A stretch of 53,155 bases of DNA from Clostridiales bacterium Firm_18 (GCA_001604215.1 LVAX01000082.1:1-53155), one strand, 5' to 3'; positions 17,069 through 26,282 are shown, counted from the stretch's first letter. The notes: generated from the letters alone by a model not told the origin. Numbers and translations: made by a program.

Positions 17069-19267
17069 GTGCAGACAAAAAATATTTCGCTCGAAGAGTC
17101 GTTTGAAGAGCTGAAAAACAAAATTAAAAAATACAACCCTAATTTTGATTCATGGACGCTTGAAAAAGCATTCAATTTTTCTGTTGTCGCACATTCCGGC
17201 CAATCAAGGGTTTCGGGCGAGCCTTTTATAAGCCATCCCTTGTGTGTTGCCCACATTTTGGCGGATATAGAGCTTGATATGGAAACCATTACCGCCGCCC
17301 TGCTCCATGATATTGTAGAAGATACCAAATACACCCTTGACGATATTAAAGAACTGTTCGGCGAAACAACCGCAAATCTTGTGGAGGGAGTGACGAAGCT
17401 CGGCAGGCTGCCTTACAGTACGAAGGAAGAGCAGCAAATAGAAAATTTCAGGAAAATGTTTCTTGCAATGGCCAAGGATATACGTGTTGTGCTTATCAAG
17501 CTTGCGGACAGACTTCATAACATGCGTACCCTTAAAAGCATCGAGCGGGATAAACAGCTTGAAAAAGCAAGGGAAACAATGGAAATATACGCGCCTCTTG
17601 CGCATCGCCTCGGAATTTCAAGAATAAAATGGGAACTGGAAGATTTGTCTCTTTTATATTTAGACCCGGATGCATATCACGAAATTGCCGAGCATATATC
17701 TTTAAGGCGTGCGGAACGCGAGGAATATCTGGAAACTATAAAAGCAACACTTAAATCAAAATTAGAAGAATTAGGGATAAAAGCGCACATTGAAGGCCGG
17801 GCAAAGCATTTTTACAGTATTTACAGGAAAATGTACTCCAACAACATAGATATCGATCAGATTTACGATTTGTTGGCGGTACGTGTTATTACCCAGTCCA
17901 TAAGCGAGTGCTATGCGGTTTTAGGCCTTGTTCACGAGCTTTACAAGCCGATATCCGGAAGGTTTAAAGACTATATTGCCATGCCGAAAAAAAATATGTA
18001 CCAATCGCTGCATACTTCGGTTATTGGCCCCACCGGGCGTCCTTTTGAAATTCAAATCAGGACATGGGAAATGCACAGGGTTGCAGAGGTGGGCATTGCC
18101 GCCCATTGGAAATACAAAGAAGGTATTACCGGCAAAAGCGACCTTGATTCAAAACTTGAATGGGTTCGTCAATTGATAGAAATTCACAGCGATTCGACAA
18201 GCACGGATCCCGAGGAATTTATGAGAAGCATCCGGATTGACCTTTTTGAGGATGAAGTATTTGTATTTTCACCTAAAGGGGATGTTATTAATCTTCCTGC
18301 GGGTTCCATTCCGATAGATTTTGCGTATGCCATACACAGCGCAATCGGGAACAGAACAACCGGAGCAAAAATCAACGGAAGAATGGTTCCTCTTGATTAT
18401 AAGCTGCAAAACGGCGATATAATCGAAATCATAACCTCGTCAGTTCCCCACGGGCCGAGCAGGGACTGGCTTAAAATGGTGAGAACCCCGCAGGCGAGAA
18501 AAAAAATAAATGATTGGTTTAAAAAAGAAAATCGTGAGGAAAACATAATAAACGGCAAGGAATTGCTTGAAAAAGAGCTGCGGAGGAACGGTCTTCCCTC
18601 CTCGGCGGCAACAAAAAAGGAATGGCTTGTCCAGGTACTTAAAAAATACAATTTGGGAAGCCTTGATGACTTATATGCCGGGCTGGGTTACGGGGGAATT
18701 CCGGTAACAAAGGTAACAGCACGGCTGAAAGAGGCTTACAGGCAATCGGATAAAACGGATGAGAGCATTCTGCAGTTTGTGCAGACAGATAAAAAAATAC
18801 GTCCAAGCAATAGCGGCGTTGTTGTAAAGGGCATAGAAAACTGCCTTATAAGGTTTTCAAGGTGCTGCAACCCGGTTCCTGGTGACGAAATCGTCGGCTA
18901 TATAACCCGCGGAAGGGGCGTTTCGATACACAGGAAAGATTGTATGAACGCGATAAACCTACAGAATACCGCTTTGAATGAGGATGGCCGTTTTATTGAT
19001 GTCTGGTGGGACGAAGACAACAAATCAAGCTATATCACCGACATCCAAATTGTTGCAAACGACAGGCAAGGCTTGGTTCTTGAAGCAACAAACGCGGTTT
19101 CCGAACTTAAAATAAACATGCACGCAATAAATGCGCGGGCTACAAAGGATTCCCTTGCAATTATCAACATTACCCTTGAAATAAAAAATAAAGAACAGCT
19201 TGAAAAAATTATAAAACGTTTTTGGAAAATAGAAAACGTAATATCGGTAATCAGAAAGAAACAATAA
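17069..19267 (+). CDS. relA: Bifunctional (p)ppGpp synthetase/hydrolase Rel
   Basis: Stringent-response enzyme that makes and breaks (p)ppGpp. The 732 residues hold an HD hydrolase domain (LLHDIVEDT, LADRLHNMRT), the synthetase domain (GRAKHFYSIYRKM, GRFKDYIAMPKKN, EIQIRTWEMH), a TGS domain (about 390-450, VFSPKGDVINLP), a conserved Cys motif (CCNPVPGD) and a C-terminal ACT domain. Both active sites look intact, so it is a Rel/Spo-type bifunctional enzyme. GTG 17069 sits six bases after AGGTGAT; a GTG at 17060 is an alternative. It begins five bases after recJ ends. Confidence 0.95.
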   Translation: MQTKNISLEESFEELKNKIKKYNPNFDSWTLEKAFNFSVVAHSGQSRVSGEPFISHPLCVAHILADIELDMETITAALLHDIVEDTKYTLDDIKELFGETTANLVEGVTKLGRLPYSTKEEQQIENFRKMFLAMAKDIRVVLIKLADRLHNMRTLKSIERDKQLEKARETMEIYAPLAHRLGISRIKWELEDLSLLYLDPDAYHEIAEHISLRRAEREEYLETIKATLKSKLEELGIKAHIEGRAKHFYSIYRKMYSNNIDIDQIYDLLAVRVITQSISECYAVLGLVHELYKPISGRFKDYIAMPKKNMYQSLHTSVIGPTGRPFEIQIRTWEMHRVAEVGIAAHWKYKEGITGKSDLDSKLEWVRQLIEIHSDSTSTDPEEFMRSIRIDLFEDEVFVFSPKGDVINLPAGSIPIDFAYAIHSAIGNRTTGAKINGRMVPLDYKLQNGDIIEIITSSVPHGPSRDWLKMVRTPQARKKINDWFKKENREENIINGKELLEKELRRNGLPSSAATKKEWLVQVLKKYNLGSLDDLYAGLGYGGIPVTKVTARLKEAYRQSDKTDESILQFVQTDKKIRPSNSGVVVKGIENCLIRFSRCCNPVPGDEIVGYITRGRGVSIHRKDCMNAINLQNTALNEDGRFIDVWWDEDNKSSYITDIQIVANDRQGLVLEATNAVSELKINMHAINARATKDSLAIINITLEIKNKEQLEKIIKRFWKIENVISVIRKKQ

Positions 19268-19309
19268 TTCTCCTCCTTGTTTGGGAGGCTGATTTTTATA
19301 AGGCGGTCT

Positions 19310-19843
19310 ATGGATATGATAATAAAAAGAATTCCCGTCGGTCCTCTTATGGCAAATTGCTATATAGTAGGCGATGCTCTCACAAAAGAAGTTATTATAA
19401 TCGATCCCGGAGATGAGGCGGACAAAATATTTTCCGTAGTGGAAGAGGACGGATACAAAGTAGTTAGCATTGCTCTAACCCATGCCCACTTTGACCATGT
19501 CGGGGCATTGGATGCCGCTAAGGACAGATTTGGCGTTCCCGTGATAAACAAAGAAGGTATCTATCATGTGGGAAGACATGAGGTTAAGGCATTGAAAACA
19601 CCCGGACACAGCGACGACGGCTTGTCTTTTTTATGCGGTAACTGTGTGTTTACAGGCGATGTGCTTTTTCGTATGTCGGTGGGGATGACGGATTTAGGCG
19701 GTGATTTTAATACACTGCGCCGCTCAATTCATGAGCTTTATAAGCTGCCGGAAGATACCGTCGTATATCCCGGACATGGTCTGACTACCACAATAGGGAA
19801 AGAAAAGAAGTATAATCCCTTTGTAAGGGCGGCTTATGAATAA
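19310..19843 (+). CDS. MBL-fold metallo-hydrolase (glyoxalase II-like)
   Basis: 177-residue metallo-beta-lactamase-fold enzyme. The binuclear metal motif HAHFDHVGAL (HxHxDH), GHSDDGLSF, FTGDVLF and VYPGHGLTT are all present, matching the short YcbL/glyoxalase II-like hydrolases that cleave thioesters. Start ATG 19310 has AAGGCGG upstream; an ATG six bases later is possible. The 42-base gap after rel contains a small hairpin (CCTCC 19272-19276 with GGAGG 19284-19288). It overlaps the next gene by eight bases. Confidence 0.85.
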   Translation: MDMIIKRIPVGPLMANCYIVGDALTKEVIIIDPGDEADKIFSVVEEDGYKVVSIALTHAHFDHVGALDAAKDRFGVPVINKEGIYHVGRHEVKALKTPGHSDDGLSFLCGNCVFTGDVLFRMSVGMTDLGGDFNTLRRSIHELYKLPEDTVVYPGHGLTTTIGKEKKYNPFVRAAYE

Positions 19844-20993
19844 TTGCCCATGGGGGCGCATAACAGGAGTTCGCCCCGTAAAAATTATAAAAAACATGCT
19901 GCAAAGCGGGCTTGATGCCGGGCAGTCCAAAGAAAAATTTTTAGAAGATTATATGGTCAGCGAAGAAAAAGCACGGCTTTGCTTGGAAATTGCTGAGCGC
20001 GAAATAAAACTCCTTGAGGATATTGACGAAAATGACATTTGCCTTTATGTCGGGATACCTTTTTGCAAAAGCCGGTGTCTTTACTGTTCTTTCGTGACCG
20101 CGCAGTCCGCCGAGGACCACAGCCTGATACCTCATTTTATGAAAGCTTTGAAGGCAGAAATAACGGCTGCCGGCAGGCTTGCCGGGCAGCATAATTTTCG
20201 TATTGTATGCGTATATATAGGGGGAGGAACGCCCACCGTATTGTCCGCCGAGGACCTTTCAAAAGTAATCGGGTACTGCAGAGATTCGTTTGATTTAAGT
20301 AAAATTCGTGAATTTACGGTTGAGGCGGGGCGTGCGGACACCATTGACAACGAGAAATTATCCGCGCTGAAGGAAGCCGGTGTTACAAGGATAAGCATAA
20401 ACCCTCAGTCCATGCGGCAGGAAACACTGACCGCAATCGGCAGGCAGCATACCCCCGCCGAGGTGGAGGATGCTTTTTACCAAGCAAGAAAAACTGGGTT
20501 TGGGAATATTAATATGGACGTAATAGCAGGCCTTCCTTTTGAAACCGGGGAAAATTTTGCAGACACCCTCAGGCAGGTTGATGCTTTGAATCCTGAAAGC
20601 ATAACTGTCCATACAATGTGTATTAAAAAAGGCTCCCGTCTGCACGAGAGGTTAGGGGAATATGCCTTGACCGATGCCGAAACGGCAAAAAGAATGGTTG
20701 ATTTTGCATATGGGTTTATGAAGCAGACGAAAAGGCATCCTTACTATTTATACCGCCTGAAATATGCCGCCGGCAGCCTCGAAAACATAGGATATTCAAA
20801 GGAAGGCTTTGAATGCCTTTACAATATTTTAATGATGCAGGATATTTCCACGGTTATTTCGGTAGGTGGCGGCGGCGTTACAAAGGTCGTCGGACCGGAT
20901 AAAATCAGCAGGGTGTTTAACGTAAAAGAGCCGAGAGAGTATATAAATAGAATAGACGAAATGATAGAGAGAAAAAAAGTAATTTTTATATAA
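19836..20993 (+). CDS. hemZ: HemZ-like radical SAM protein, short form
   Basis: Radical SAM protein of the coproporphyrinogen dehydrogenase HemZ family. The 385 residues begin with PWGRITGVRPVKI, the segment that in B. subtilis HemZ follows an N-terminal domain of over 100 residues; that domain is missing here. The 4Fe-4S motif is CKSRCLYC (Cys77, Cys81, Cys84), followed by GGGTPT and INPQSMRQETL. The C-terminal end (ENIGYSKEG, RIDEMIERKK) is the HemZ type. The start ATG has AAGGGCGG just upstream and overlaps the MBL gene, so no longer N-terminus is possible. True HemZ activity in haem synthesis is not proven; no other haem genes are in the window. Confidence 0.82.
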   Translation: MNNCPWGRITGVRPVKIIKNMLQSGLDAGQSKEKFLEDYMVSEEKARLCLEIAEREIKLLEDIDENDICLYVGIPFCKSRCLYCSFVTAQSAEDHSLIPHFMKALKAEITAAGRLAGQHNFRIVCVYIGGGTPTVLSAEDLSKVIGYCRDSFDLSKIREFTVEAGRADTIDNEKLSALKEAGVTRISINPQSMRQETLTAIGRQHTPAEVEDAFYQARKTGFGNINMDVIAGLPFETGENFADTLRQVDALNPESITVHTMCIKKGSRLHERLGEYALTDAETAKRMVDFAYGFMKQTKRHPYYLYRLKYAAGSLENIGYSKEGFECLYNILMMQDISTVISVGGGGVTKVVGPDKISRVFNVKEPREYINRIDEMIERKKVIFI

Positions 20994-21011
20994 ACAAAGG
21001 AGATGTTAAAG

Positions 21012-21974
21012 TTGCCAATTGTAGATATGCCGCTTGAAAAACTGAGAGTTTATACCGGAACAAATCCGTGTCCTGCGGATATAGATGATTACTGGAACAT
21101 AGCTCTTGCGGAAATGAACGAAATCGACCCCGAAGTACAGCTTAAGCCCGCACCTTATACTTTCCCTGAAACGGAATGCTTCGATTTATTTTTTACCGGA
21201 GTTAAGGGTGCACGGATACATGCAAAGTTTGCACGTCCGAAAAAGATTAAAAATCCATGTCCCGCTGTTTTGCAGTTCCACGGGTACACCGGAAGGTCTC
21301 CCGACTGGGTTGATTTGCTTGCATATGCAGGTCAGGGATTTTGCGTTGCGGCGCTTGACTGCCGCGGTCAAAGCGGCGAGTCGGAAGACGTCGGAGGCGT
21401 ATCGGGGAACACATTTAAAGGGCATATAATAAGAGGGCTGTCCGGAAATGATCCGCACGACCTTCTTTTCCGCCATATTTTTTTAGATACCGCCCAGATT
21501 GCAAAAATAGTTATGAGTTTTCCCGAAGTGGACGAAAAAAGAGTAGCCGCAAAAGGTGGCTCACAAGGCGGAGGCCTGACGCTGGCATGTGCTGCGCTTG
21601 AACCGAGGATACGAAAGGCAGTCAGCCTTTACCCCTTCCTGTCGGATTATAAAAGGGTATGGGAAATGGACTTATCGGTAGCGGCATATGAGGAATTGCG
21701 TACATACTTCAGGTATTATGACCCCTGCCACGAGCGTGAGGACGAGATTTTTACCAAGCTCGGGTATATTGACGTTAAAAACATTGCCAAACGTATTCGG
21801 GCGGAAGTATTGATGGGCACCGGGCTTATGGACAGTGTATGCCCGCCTTCAACTCAATTTGCCGCCTATAACCGTATAACCTCACCGAAACAAGTTATTA
21901 TTTACCCCGATTTCGGTCATGAAGGGATTCCCGGATTCGGAAATAAAGAAATGCAATTTTTACTTGATATGTAA
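21012..21974 (+). CDS. CE7-family acetyl esterase (acetyl xylan esterase / cephalosporin-C deacetylase)
   Basis: Alpha/beta hydrolase that removes acetyl groups from small acetylated sugars (carbohydrate esterase family 7). The 320-residue protein has the family start PIVDMPLEKL, the RGQSGES motif, nucleophile Ser184 in GGSQGG, Asp274 in GLMDSVCPP and His303 in FGHEG; positions agree with the known CE7 triad. The TTG at 21012 is nine bases from AAAGGAG, whereas the upstream ATG 21003 directly abuts it, so TTG is the better start. No signal peptide, so it acts inside the cell on imported sugars. It is the last gene of the long + strand string. Confidence 0.88.
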   Translation: MPIVDMPLEKLRVYTGTNPCPADIDDYWNIALAEMNEIDPEVQLKPAPYTFPETECFDLFFTGVKGARIHAKFARPKKIKNPCPAVLQFHGYTGRSPDWVDLLAYAGQGFCVAALDCRGQSGESEDVGGVSGNTFKGHIIRGLSGNDPHDLLFRHIFLDTAQIAKIVMSFPEVDEKRVAAKGGSQGGGLTLACAALEPRIRKAVSLYPFLSDYKRVWEMDLSVAAYEELRTYFRYYDPCHEREDEIFTKLGYIDVKNIAKRIRAEVLMGTGLMDSVCPPSTQFAAYNRITSPKQVIIYPDFGHEGIPGFGNKEMQFLLDM

Positions 21975-22001
21975 AAGTTTAAATTAAATTTTCAAAAAAT
22001 G

Positions 22002-22030
22002 TTGACTTTATCGAAAAAATTTAGTATTCT
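22002..22030 (+). promoter_or_regulatory. Promoter of ptsH
   Basis: TTGACT (22002-22007), 17 bases, TATTCT (22025-22030). An eight-base inverted repeat, GACTTTAT (22004-22011) and ATAAAGTC (22060-22067), brackets the start region and could be an operator or leader structure; this is weak evidence. Confidence 0.65.
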
Positions 22031-22088
22031 ATTATATATTATGGATAGTAACCGACAATATAAAGTCGAAAGTTGAGGGAGAAGTAAT

Positions 22089-22352
22089 ATGTTTTCTAAA
22101 GAGGTGCTTGTTAGTAACCAGGTAGGGCTTCACGCAAGACCGGCAACCTTTTTCATTCAAAAAGCCAATGAATTTAAATCAGGTATTTGGGTTGAAAAGG
22201 ATGAACGCAGGGTTAACGCCAAAAGCTTGCTTGGTGTACTGTCGTTGGGAATAACTCGCGGAGTAACTATTACGATTATTGCGGAGGGGCCTGACGAAGA
22301 ACAGGCGGTTAATGCTCTTGTCGAATTAATATCCTCTAATTTCGCCGAGTAA
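22089..22352 (+). CDS. ptsH: HPr-family phosphocarrier protein
   Basis: 87-residue phosphocarrier of the sugar phosphotransferase system. His15 in GLHARPA is the site phosphorylated by enzyme I, and Ser46 in NAKSLLG is the regulatory site of HPr kinase, so this is HPr rather than Crh, which lacks His15. GAGGGAGAAG precedes the ATG. It stands alone, with its own promoter and terminator, and no ptsI follows; enzyme I must be elsewhere. In organisms without many PTS transporters such isolated HPr may serve mainly in regulation, which cannot be judged here. Confidence 0.93.
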   Translation: MFSKEVLVSNQVGLHARPATFFIQKANEFKSGIWVEKDERRVNAKSLLGVLSLGITRGVTITIIAEGPDEEQAVNALVELISSNFAE

Positions 22353-22373
22353 AAAACTATGTCTGCCAAATAG

Positions 22374-22408
22374 ATAGTTCTGTTATCAAAAGCAGGACTA
22401 TTTTTTTC
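22374..22408 (+). terminator. Terminator after ptsH
   Basis: ATAGTTCTG (22374-22382) pairs with CAGGACTAT (22393-22401) with one G-U pair, followed by a run of T. It separates ptsH from uvrC. Confidence 0.8.
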
Positions 22409-22433
22409 TTTTTTCAAGAGAGGTGAAGGCAAA

Positions 22434-24248
22434 ATACTTAAGGAAAAAGCAAAAACTTTGCCTCAAAAACCCGGAGTATATATCATGAAAAACTCAAACG
22501 GCGGGGTAATTTACGTAGGCAAAGCAAAAAAACTTAAAAACCGTGTTCTGCAGTATTTCCAAAGCGGCGGGGGACATACCCCGAAGGTTGCGGCAATGGT
22601 TTCAAATGTTGCCGATTTTGAATATATTATCACCGATACGGAATTTGAAGCATTGGTTCTCGAATGCAGCCTGATTAAGAAATACAGGCCTAAATACAAT
22701 GTTTTATTGAAGGATGACAAAAGCTATCCGTTTATTAAGGTAACCCGGGAGGAATACCCGAGAATACTGCTTGCACGCAAAATCGAGGATGACGGCGCAC
22801 GCTACTTCGGCCCTTATTTAAACAGCGCCGTGATAAAAGAAGCTATAGACCTTATAAAAAAAGTATTTATGGTGCGCTCATGCAAAAGGGTTTTGCCGCG
22901 TGATATCGGTAAGGGGCGCCCGTGTCTTAATTATCATATTAATCAATGCAGTGCCCCGTGTACCGGAAAAGTTACAAGTGAAGAATACGCCAGCCTTTTT
23001 GACGACGTTGTTTCGCTGCTTGAAGGTAAGCATGAACAAATTATCGAAAGCCTGACCGCCAAAATGCATGAGGCGTCGGAAAAGCTTGAATATGAACAGG
23101 CCGCAAAATTTAGGGATAAAATAAATGCCATTAATAAAATGTCGCAAAAGCAAAAGATTGTATCGACAACGCCGGGGAATTATGACGTCATAGCAATGGC
23201 GCATGAAAATAAAACGGTGTGTATACAAGTGTTTTTCATGCGTTCCGGAAAAATGGTGGGACGGGAAAACTATATTTTTAAGAACGACGAGACCGATAAA
23301 GCTCAGATTATGGCGGAATTTGTGAAAGAATACTACGGCATGGCAACATTTGTGCCAAAGACAATTATTTTGGAAGTTCAAATAGAGGATTCCTCCCTTA
23401 TTGAAAGATGGCTGTCCGAAAAGGCGGGTGCCTCTATAAGCATTGTTATGCCGCAAAGAGGCGAAAAACGCAGTGTTGTCAATATGGTCAAACAAAACGC
23501 CCTTGAAGAGCTTAAAGCTTATTTAATGAAAACCGATAAGACAAAACGTAAAATAAACGATATTTTGTTTGAAATAAAGGACACGCTTTCCCTGCCTAAA
23601 GTGCCTGTCAGGATAGAAGCATATGATATTTCGAATTTATCCGGAAGTGACAGTGTCGGTGTTTGCGTTGTATTTGAAAATGCATCACCAAGCAAAAAGG
23701 ATTATAAAAAATTCAACATCCGAAGCGTTGAGGGACCGAATGATTATGAAAGCATAAAGGAGGTTTTATACAGGCGGCTGTCAAATGCGGCGGAGGGGGA
23801 AGAAGGTTTTACACCGCTGCCTGATTTGATACTAATAGACGGGGGAAAAGCCCACGTTGGCGCGGCAAGCGAAATAATTAGTTTTTTCAGGCTTGATATT
23901 CCCTGCTTCGGAATGGTAAAGGACGAAAAACACAAAACCAAAGGGCTTACCGCCAAAGACCGGGAGCTTTATATAAAACGGCAAAGCAAGTTGTTTCGCT
24001 TTATAACGTGTGTCCAGGACGAGGTGCACCGGTTTGCCGTTGCAAGCCACAGGAAAAGGCACAAAAAAACTGCCATAGCATCTCAGCTTGAGGCGATAAA
24101 AGGTGTGGGGAAAGCAAAACGGACATTGCTGCTAAACCATTTTAAATCAATAAAGGCAATAAAAGAAGCAAGCCTTGAAGAACTTGGCTCAGTAAAAGGC
24201 GTAGATAAAAAAACCGCACAAAATATATTTGAATATTTTAATAAATAA
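22434..24248 (+). CDS. uvrC: Excinuclease ABC subunit C (apparent ATA start)
   Basis: Nucleotide excision repair nuclease that cuts both sides of a lesion with UvrAB. The 604-residue protein has an N-terminal GIY-YIG domain (PGVYIM ... VIYVGKAK), a UVR domain (LEYEQAAKFRDKI), the RNase H-like endonuclease domain (EAYDISNLSGSDSVG, LILIDGGKAH) and C-terminal helix-hairpin-helix motifs (AIKGVGKAKRTLLL). UvrC proteins carry a conserved LKEKxxxLPxxPG start; here LKEKAKTLPQKPG is encoded from ATA 22434, behind AGGTGAAGG, and the first ordinary start codon (TTG 22458) would cut this helix off. The ATACTTAAG context is the same as in recJ. Confidence 0.93.
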   Translation: MLKEKAKTLPQKPGVYIMKNSNGGVIYVGKAKKLKNRVLQYFQSGGGHTPKVAAMVSNVADFEYIITDTEFEALVLECSLIKKYRPKYNVLLKDDKSYPFIKVTREEYPRILLARKIEDDGARYFGPYLNSAVIKEAIDLIKKVFMVRSCKRVLPRDIGKGRPCLNYHINQCSAPCTGKVTSEEYASLFDDVVSLLEGKHEQIIESLTAKMHEASEKLEYEQAAKFRDKINAINKMSQKQKIVSTTPGNYDVIAMAHENKTVCIQVFFMRSGKMVGRENYIFKNDETDKAQIMAEFVKEYYGMATFVPKTIILEVQIEDSSLIERWLSEKAGASISIVMPQRGEKRSVVNMVKQNALEELKAYLMKTDKTKRKINDILFEIKDTLSLPKVPVRIEAYDISNLSGSDSVGVCVVFENASPSKKDYKKFNIRSVEGPNDYESIKEVLYRRLSNAAEGEEGFTPLPDLILIDGGKAHVGAASEIISFFRLDIPCFGMVKDEKHKTKGLTAKDRELYIKRQSKLFRFITCVQDEVHRFAVASHRKRHKKTAIASQLEAIKGVGKAKRTLLLNHFKSIKAIKEASLEELGSVKGVDKKTAQNIFEYFNK

Positions 24249-24253
24249 GTTAT

Positions 24254-24282
24254 TTGACAGTGTTTTTAATATATGTTAGAAT
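24254..24282 (+). promoter_or_regulatory. Promoter of lysA
   Basis: TTGACA (24254-24259), 17 bases, TAGAAT (24277-24282), 19 bases before the TTG start. The leader is too short to hold a lysine riboswitch. Confidence 0.75.
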
Positions 24283-24301
24283 TATTTTCGAGGTGATATA
24301 T

Positions 24302-25600
24302 TTGTTTACAATGGAATGCTTAGGGGTAAATGAAAAAAACAATCTTACCATCGGCGGGGTTGATGTGTCAGAGCTTGCAAAGGAATATAAGACTCCGCTT
24401 TACATAATGGATGAGGACCATATCCGTAGAAATTGCAGGATTTATAAAAATGCAATGGATAAATATTATGGCGGCAACGGTCTTATACTATATGCGAGCA
24501 AAGCTTTTTCGTGCTTACGCATGTGCCGGATTGCCAATGAGGAAGGCTTAGGGCTTGACGTTGTATCCGGCGGCGAGCTTTATACGGCAATAAAGGCAGG
24601 ATTCCCGATGGAAAAGGTATATTTCCACGGAAATAACAAAACGCCGGACGAGCTTATGCTTGCCGTTTCAAACAATGTGGGCAGAATTGTGGTTGACAAT
24701 AAATACGAGCTTTCAATGCTCAGTGAGCTTTCAGGCAGCATGAAAAAAGAAGTTCGCGTTTCTTTCAGAATAAAGCCCGGGATAGATGCTCATACGCATG
24801 ATTTCGTAAAAACAGGCCAGATAGATTCAAAATTCGGATTTGCTCTTGATACGGGCGAGGCGGAAGAAATAATCAGGTATGCAAACAGCCTGAAAGGGAT
24901 TAAAATTGAAGGGGTACATTGCCATATAGGCTCGCAAATATTTGAAATTGAGCCGTTTCTACTTGCTGCCGAAAAAATGATAAGCTTTATTGCGGACCTA
25001 AAGGATAACGCAGGGATAGAAATCAAAGAGCTTAATTTAGGCGGCGGCTACGGCATAAAATATACCGCGGATGATGACCCTGTCCAGTATGACGAATTTA
25101 TCAGGCATGTATCCGGCGTGGTTTGTGATTTATCGCAAAAAAGAGGCATAAGCCTCCCTAAAATACTTATGGAGCCCGGCCGTTCAATAGTTGCACCCGC
25201 GGGAATTACCGTTTATACGGTGGGAGCGGTAAAGGAAATACCGGGTATCAGGACATATATCAGCGTTGACGGAGGTATGTGCGACAATCCAAGGTACATT
25301 TTGTACCAGTCAAAGTACACTGCGCTTACGGTGAACAATCCCGCGGCAAAAGGCGAGAAAATTGTCACAATAGCGGGAAAATGCTGTGAATCCGGCGATA
25401 TCCTTATCAAAGACATTAAAATGCCTCATGTATCATCGGGCGATTTGATTGCAGTTTTGGCTACGGGGGCATATAATTATTCTATGGCAAGCAATTATAA
25501 CAGGATTCCCAGACCTCCGGTGGTAATGGTACGCGGCGGCAAGCATGAGATTGTCGTTGCGCGAGAAAGCTACGAGGACTTGATTAAAAACGACTTATAG
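24302..25600 (+). CDS. lysA: Diaminopimelate decarboxylase
   Basis: PLP enzyme that decarboxylates meso-diaminopimelate to lysine, the last step of lysine synthesis. The 432-residue protein has the fold III PLP-lysine Lys67 in YASKAFSC, VHCHIGSQ, the phosphate-binding LNLGGGYGI, EPGRSIV and the second active-site motif GKCCESGDIL. The TTG at 24302 is six bases after GAGGTG; ATG 24311 is farther away. Complete length for the family. It lies 53 bases after uvrC with its own promoter and 11 bases before the M50 gene. Confidence 0.94.
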   Translation: MFTMECLGVNEKNNLTIGGVDVSELAKEYKTPLYIMDEDHIRRNCRIYKNAMDKYYGGNGLILYASKAFSCLRMCRIANEEGLGLDVVSGGELYTAIKAGFPMEKVYFHGNNKTPDELMLAVSNNVGRIVVDNKYELSMLSELSGSMKKEVRVSFRIKPGIDAHTHDFVKTGQIDSKFGFALDTGEAEEIIRYANSLKGIKIEGVHCHIGSQIFEIEPFLLAAEKMISFIADLKDNAGIEIKELNLGGGYGIKYTADDDPVQYDEFIRHVSGVVCDLSQKRGISLPKILMEPGRSIVAPAGITVYTVGAVKEIPGIRTYISVDGGMCDNPRYILYQSKYTALTVNNPAAKGEKIVTIAGKCCESGDILIKDIKMPHVSSGDLIAVLATGAYNYSMASNYNRIPRPPVVMVRGGKHEIVVARESYEDLIKNDL

Positions 25601-25611
25601 AAGGTGATTTA

Positions 25612-26232
25612 TTGCTAAGGCACAATTCGCTGCAGGAAATATTACTGCTTGTACCTGTATTGCTTATATCCCTTACAGTCCATGAAATGGCGCACGGGCT
25701 TGCTGCATACGCCCTTGGTGACAATACGGCAAAGCGTGAAGGCAGGCTATCGCTCAACCCCATTCATCACATTGACTGGATAGGGTTTATTTTGCTTATG
25801 ACGGTAGGCTTCGGTTGGGCAAAGCCTGTCCCGGTTGACCCGCGCTATTTTAAAGACCCTAAAAAATCAATGGCGCTTACCTCCCTTGCGGGTCCGTTTG
25901 CCAACATCCTTTTAGCTTTTTTGGGTGCGGCTGTATTATCCTTTACTACAGACAGGGTCCGGCTGCTTTCCGAAGCTCTGGCATTGTTTGTTCAATATAA
26001 TTGTGCCCTTGCAATGTTTAACCTTCTTCCGATACCGCCTCTTGACGGTTCAAAAATTGTGGGCGCTTTCCTGCCCGACAGGCTATATTACAGGTATTTG
26101 TTCTATGAACGATACGGTATGATTATTTTAATTATACTTTTATACACCGGAATCCTTACGCCTCTGCTGCGAAACGGAGTAAACAACCTTATCGGACTAA
26201 TAATCAAGGCGCTTGCCTTGCTCGGTCTTTAA
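25612..26232 (+). CDS. M50 site-2 protease-family membrane protein
   Basis: 206-residue membrane metalloprotease of the short YwhC/rhomboid-free S2P type. The zinc motif HEMAHG lies in the first membrane segment (about residues 10-30) and the third ligand in NLLPIPPLDGSKI. Five or so hydrophobic segments in total. The TTG start at 25612 follows AAGGTG. Position directly upstream of scpA-scpB is common in clostridia. No substrate or PDZ domain is seen, so the role is unknown. Confidence 0.87.
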   Translation: MLRHNSLQEILLLVPVLLISLTVHEMAHGLAAYALGDNTAKREGRLSLNPIHHIDWIGFILLMTVGFGWAKPVPVDPRYFKDPKKSMALTSLAGPFANILLAFLGAAVLSFTTDRVRLLSEALALFVQYNCALAMFNLLPIPPLDGSKIVGAFLPDRLYYRYLFYERYGMIILIILLYTGILTPLLRNGVNNLIGLIIKALALLGL

Positions 26233-26282
26233 GCTTTAATAATAAAAGAAAAAAATTGCATGCAGCGGAAACGGAGCTTAAA

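Noticed and set aside
19272..19288. Terminator after rel
   Set aside because: CCTCC/GGAGG is short and followed by CTG before the Ts, so strong termination is unlikely.
24249..24301. Lysine riboswitch before lysA
   Set aside because: Only 53 bases separate uvrC and lysA and they hold a plain promoter.
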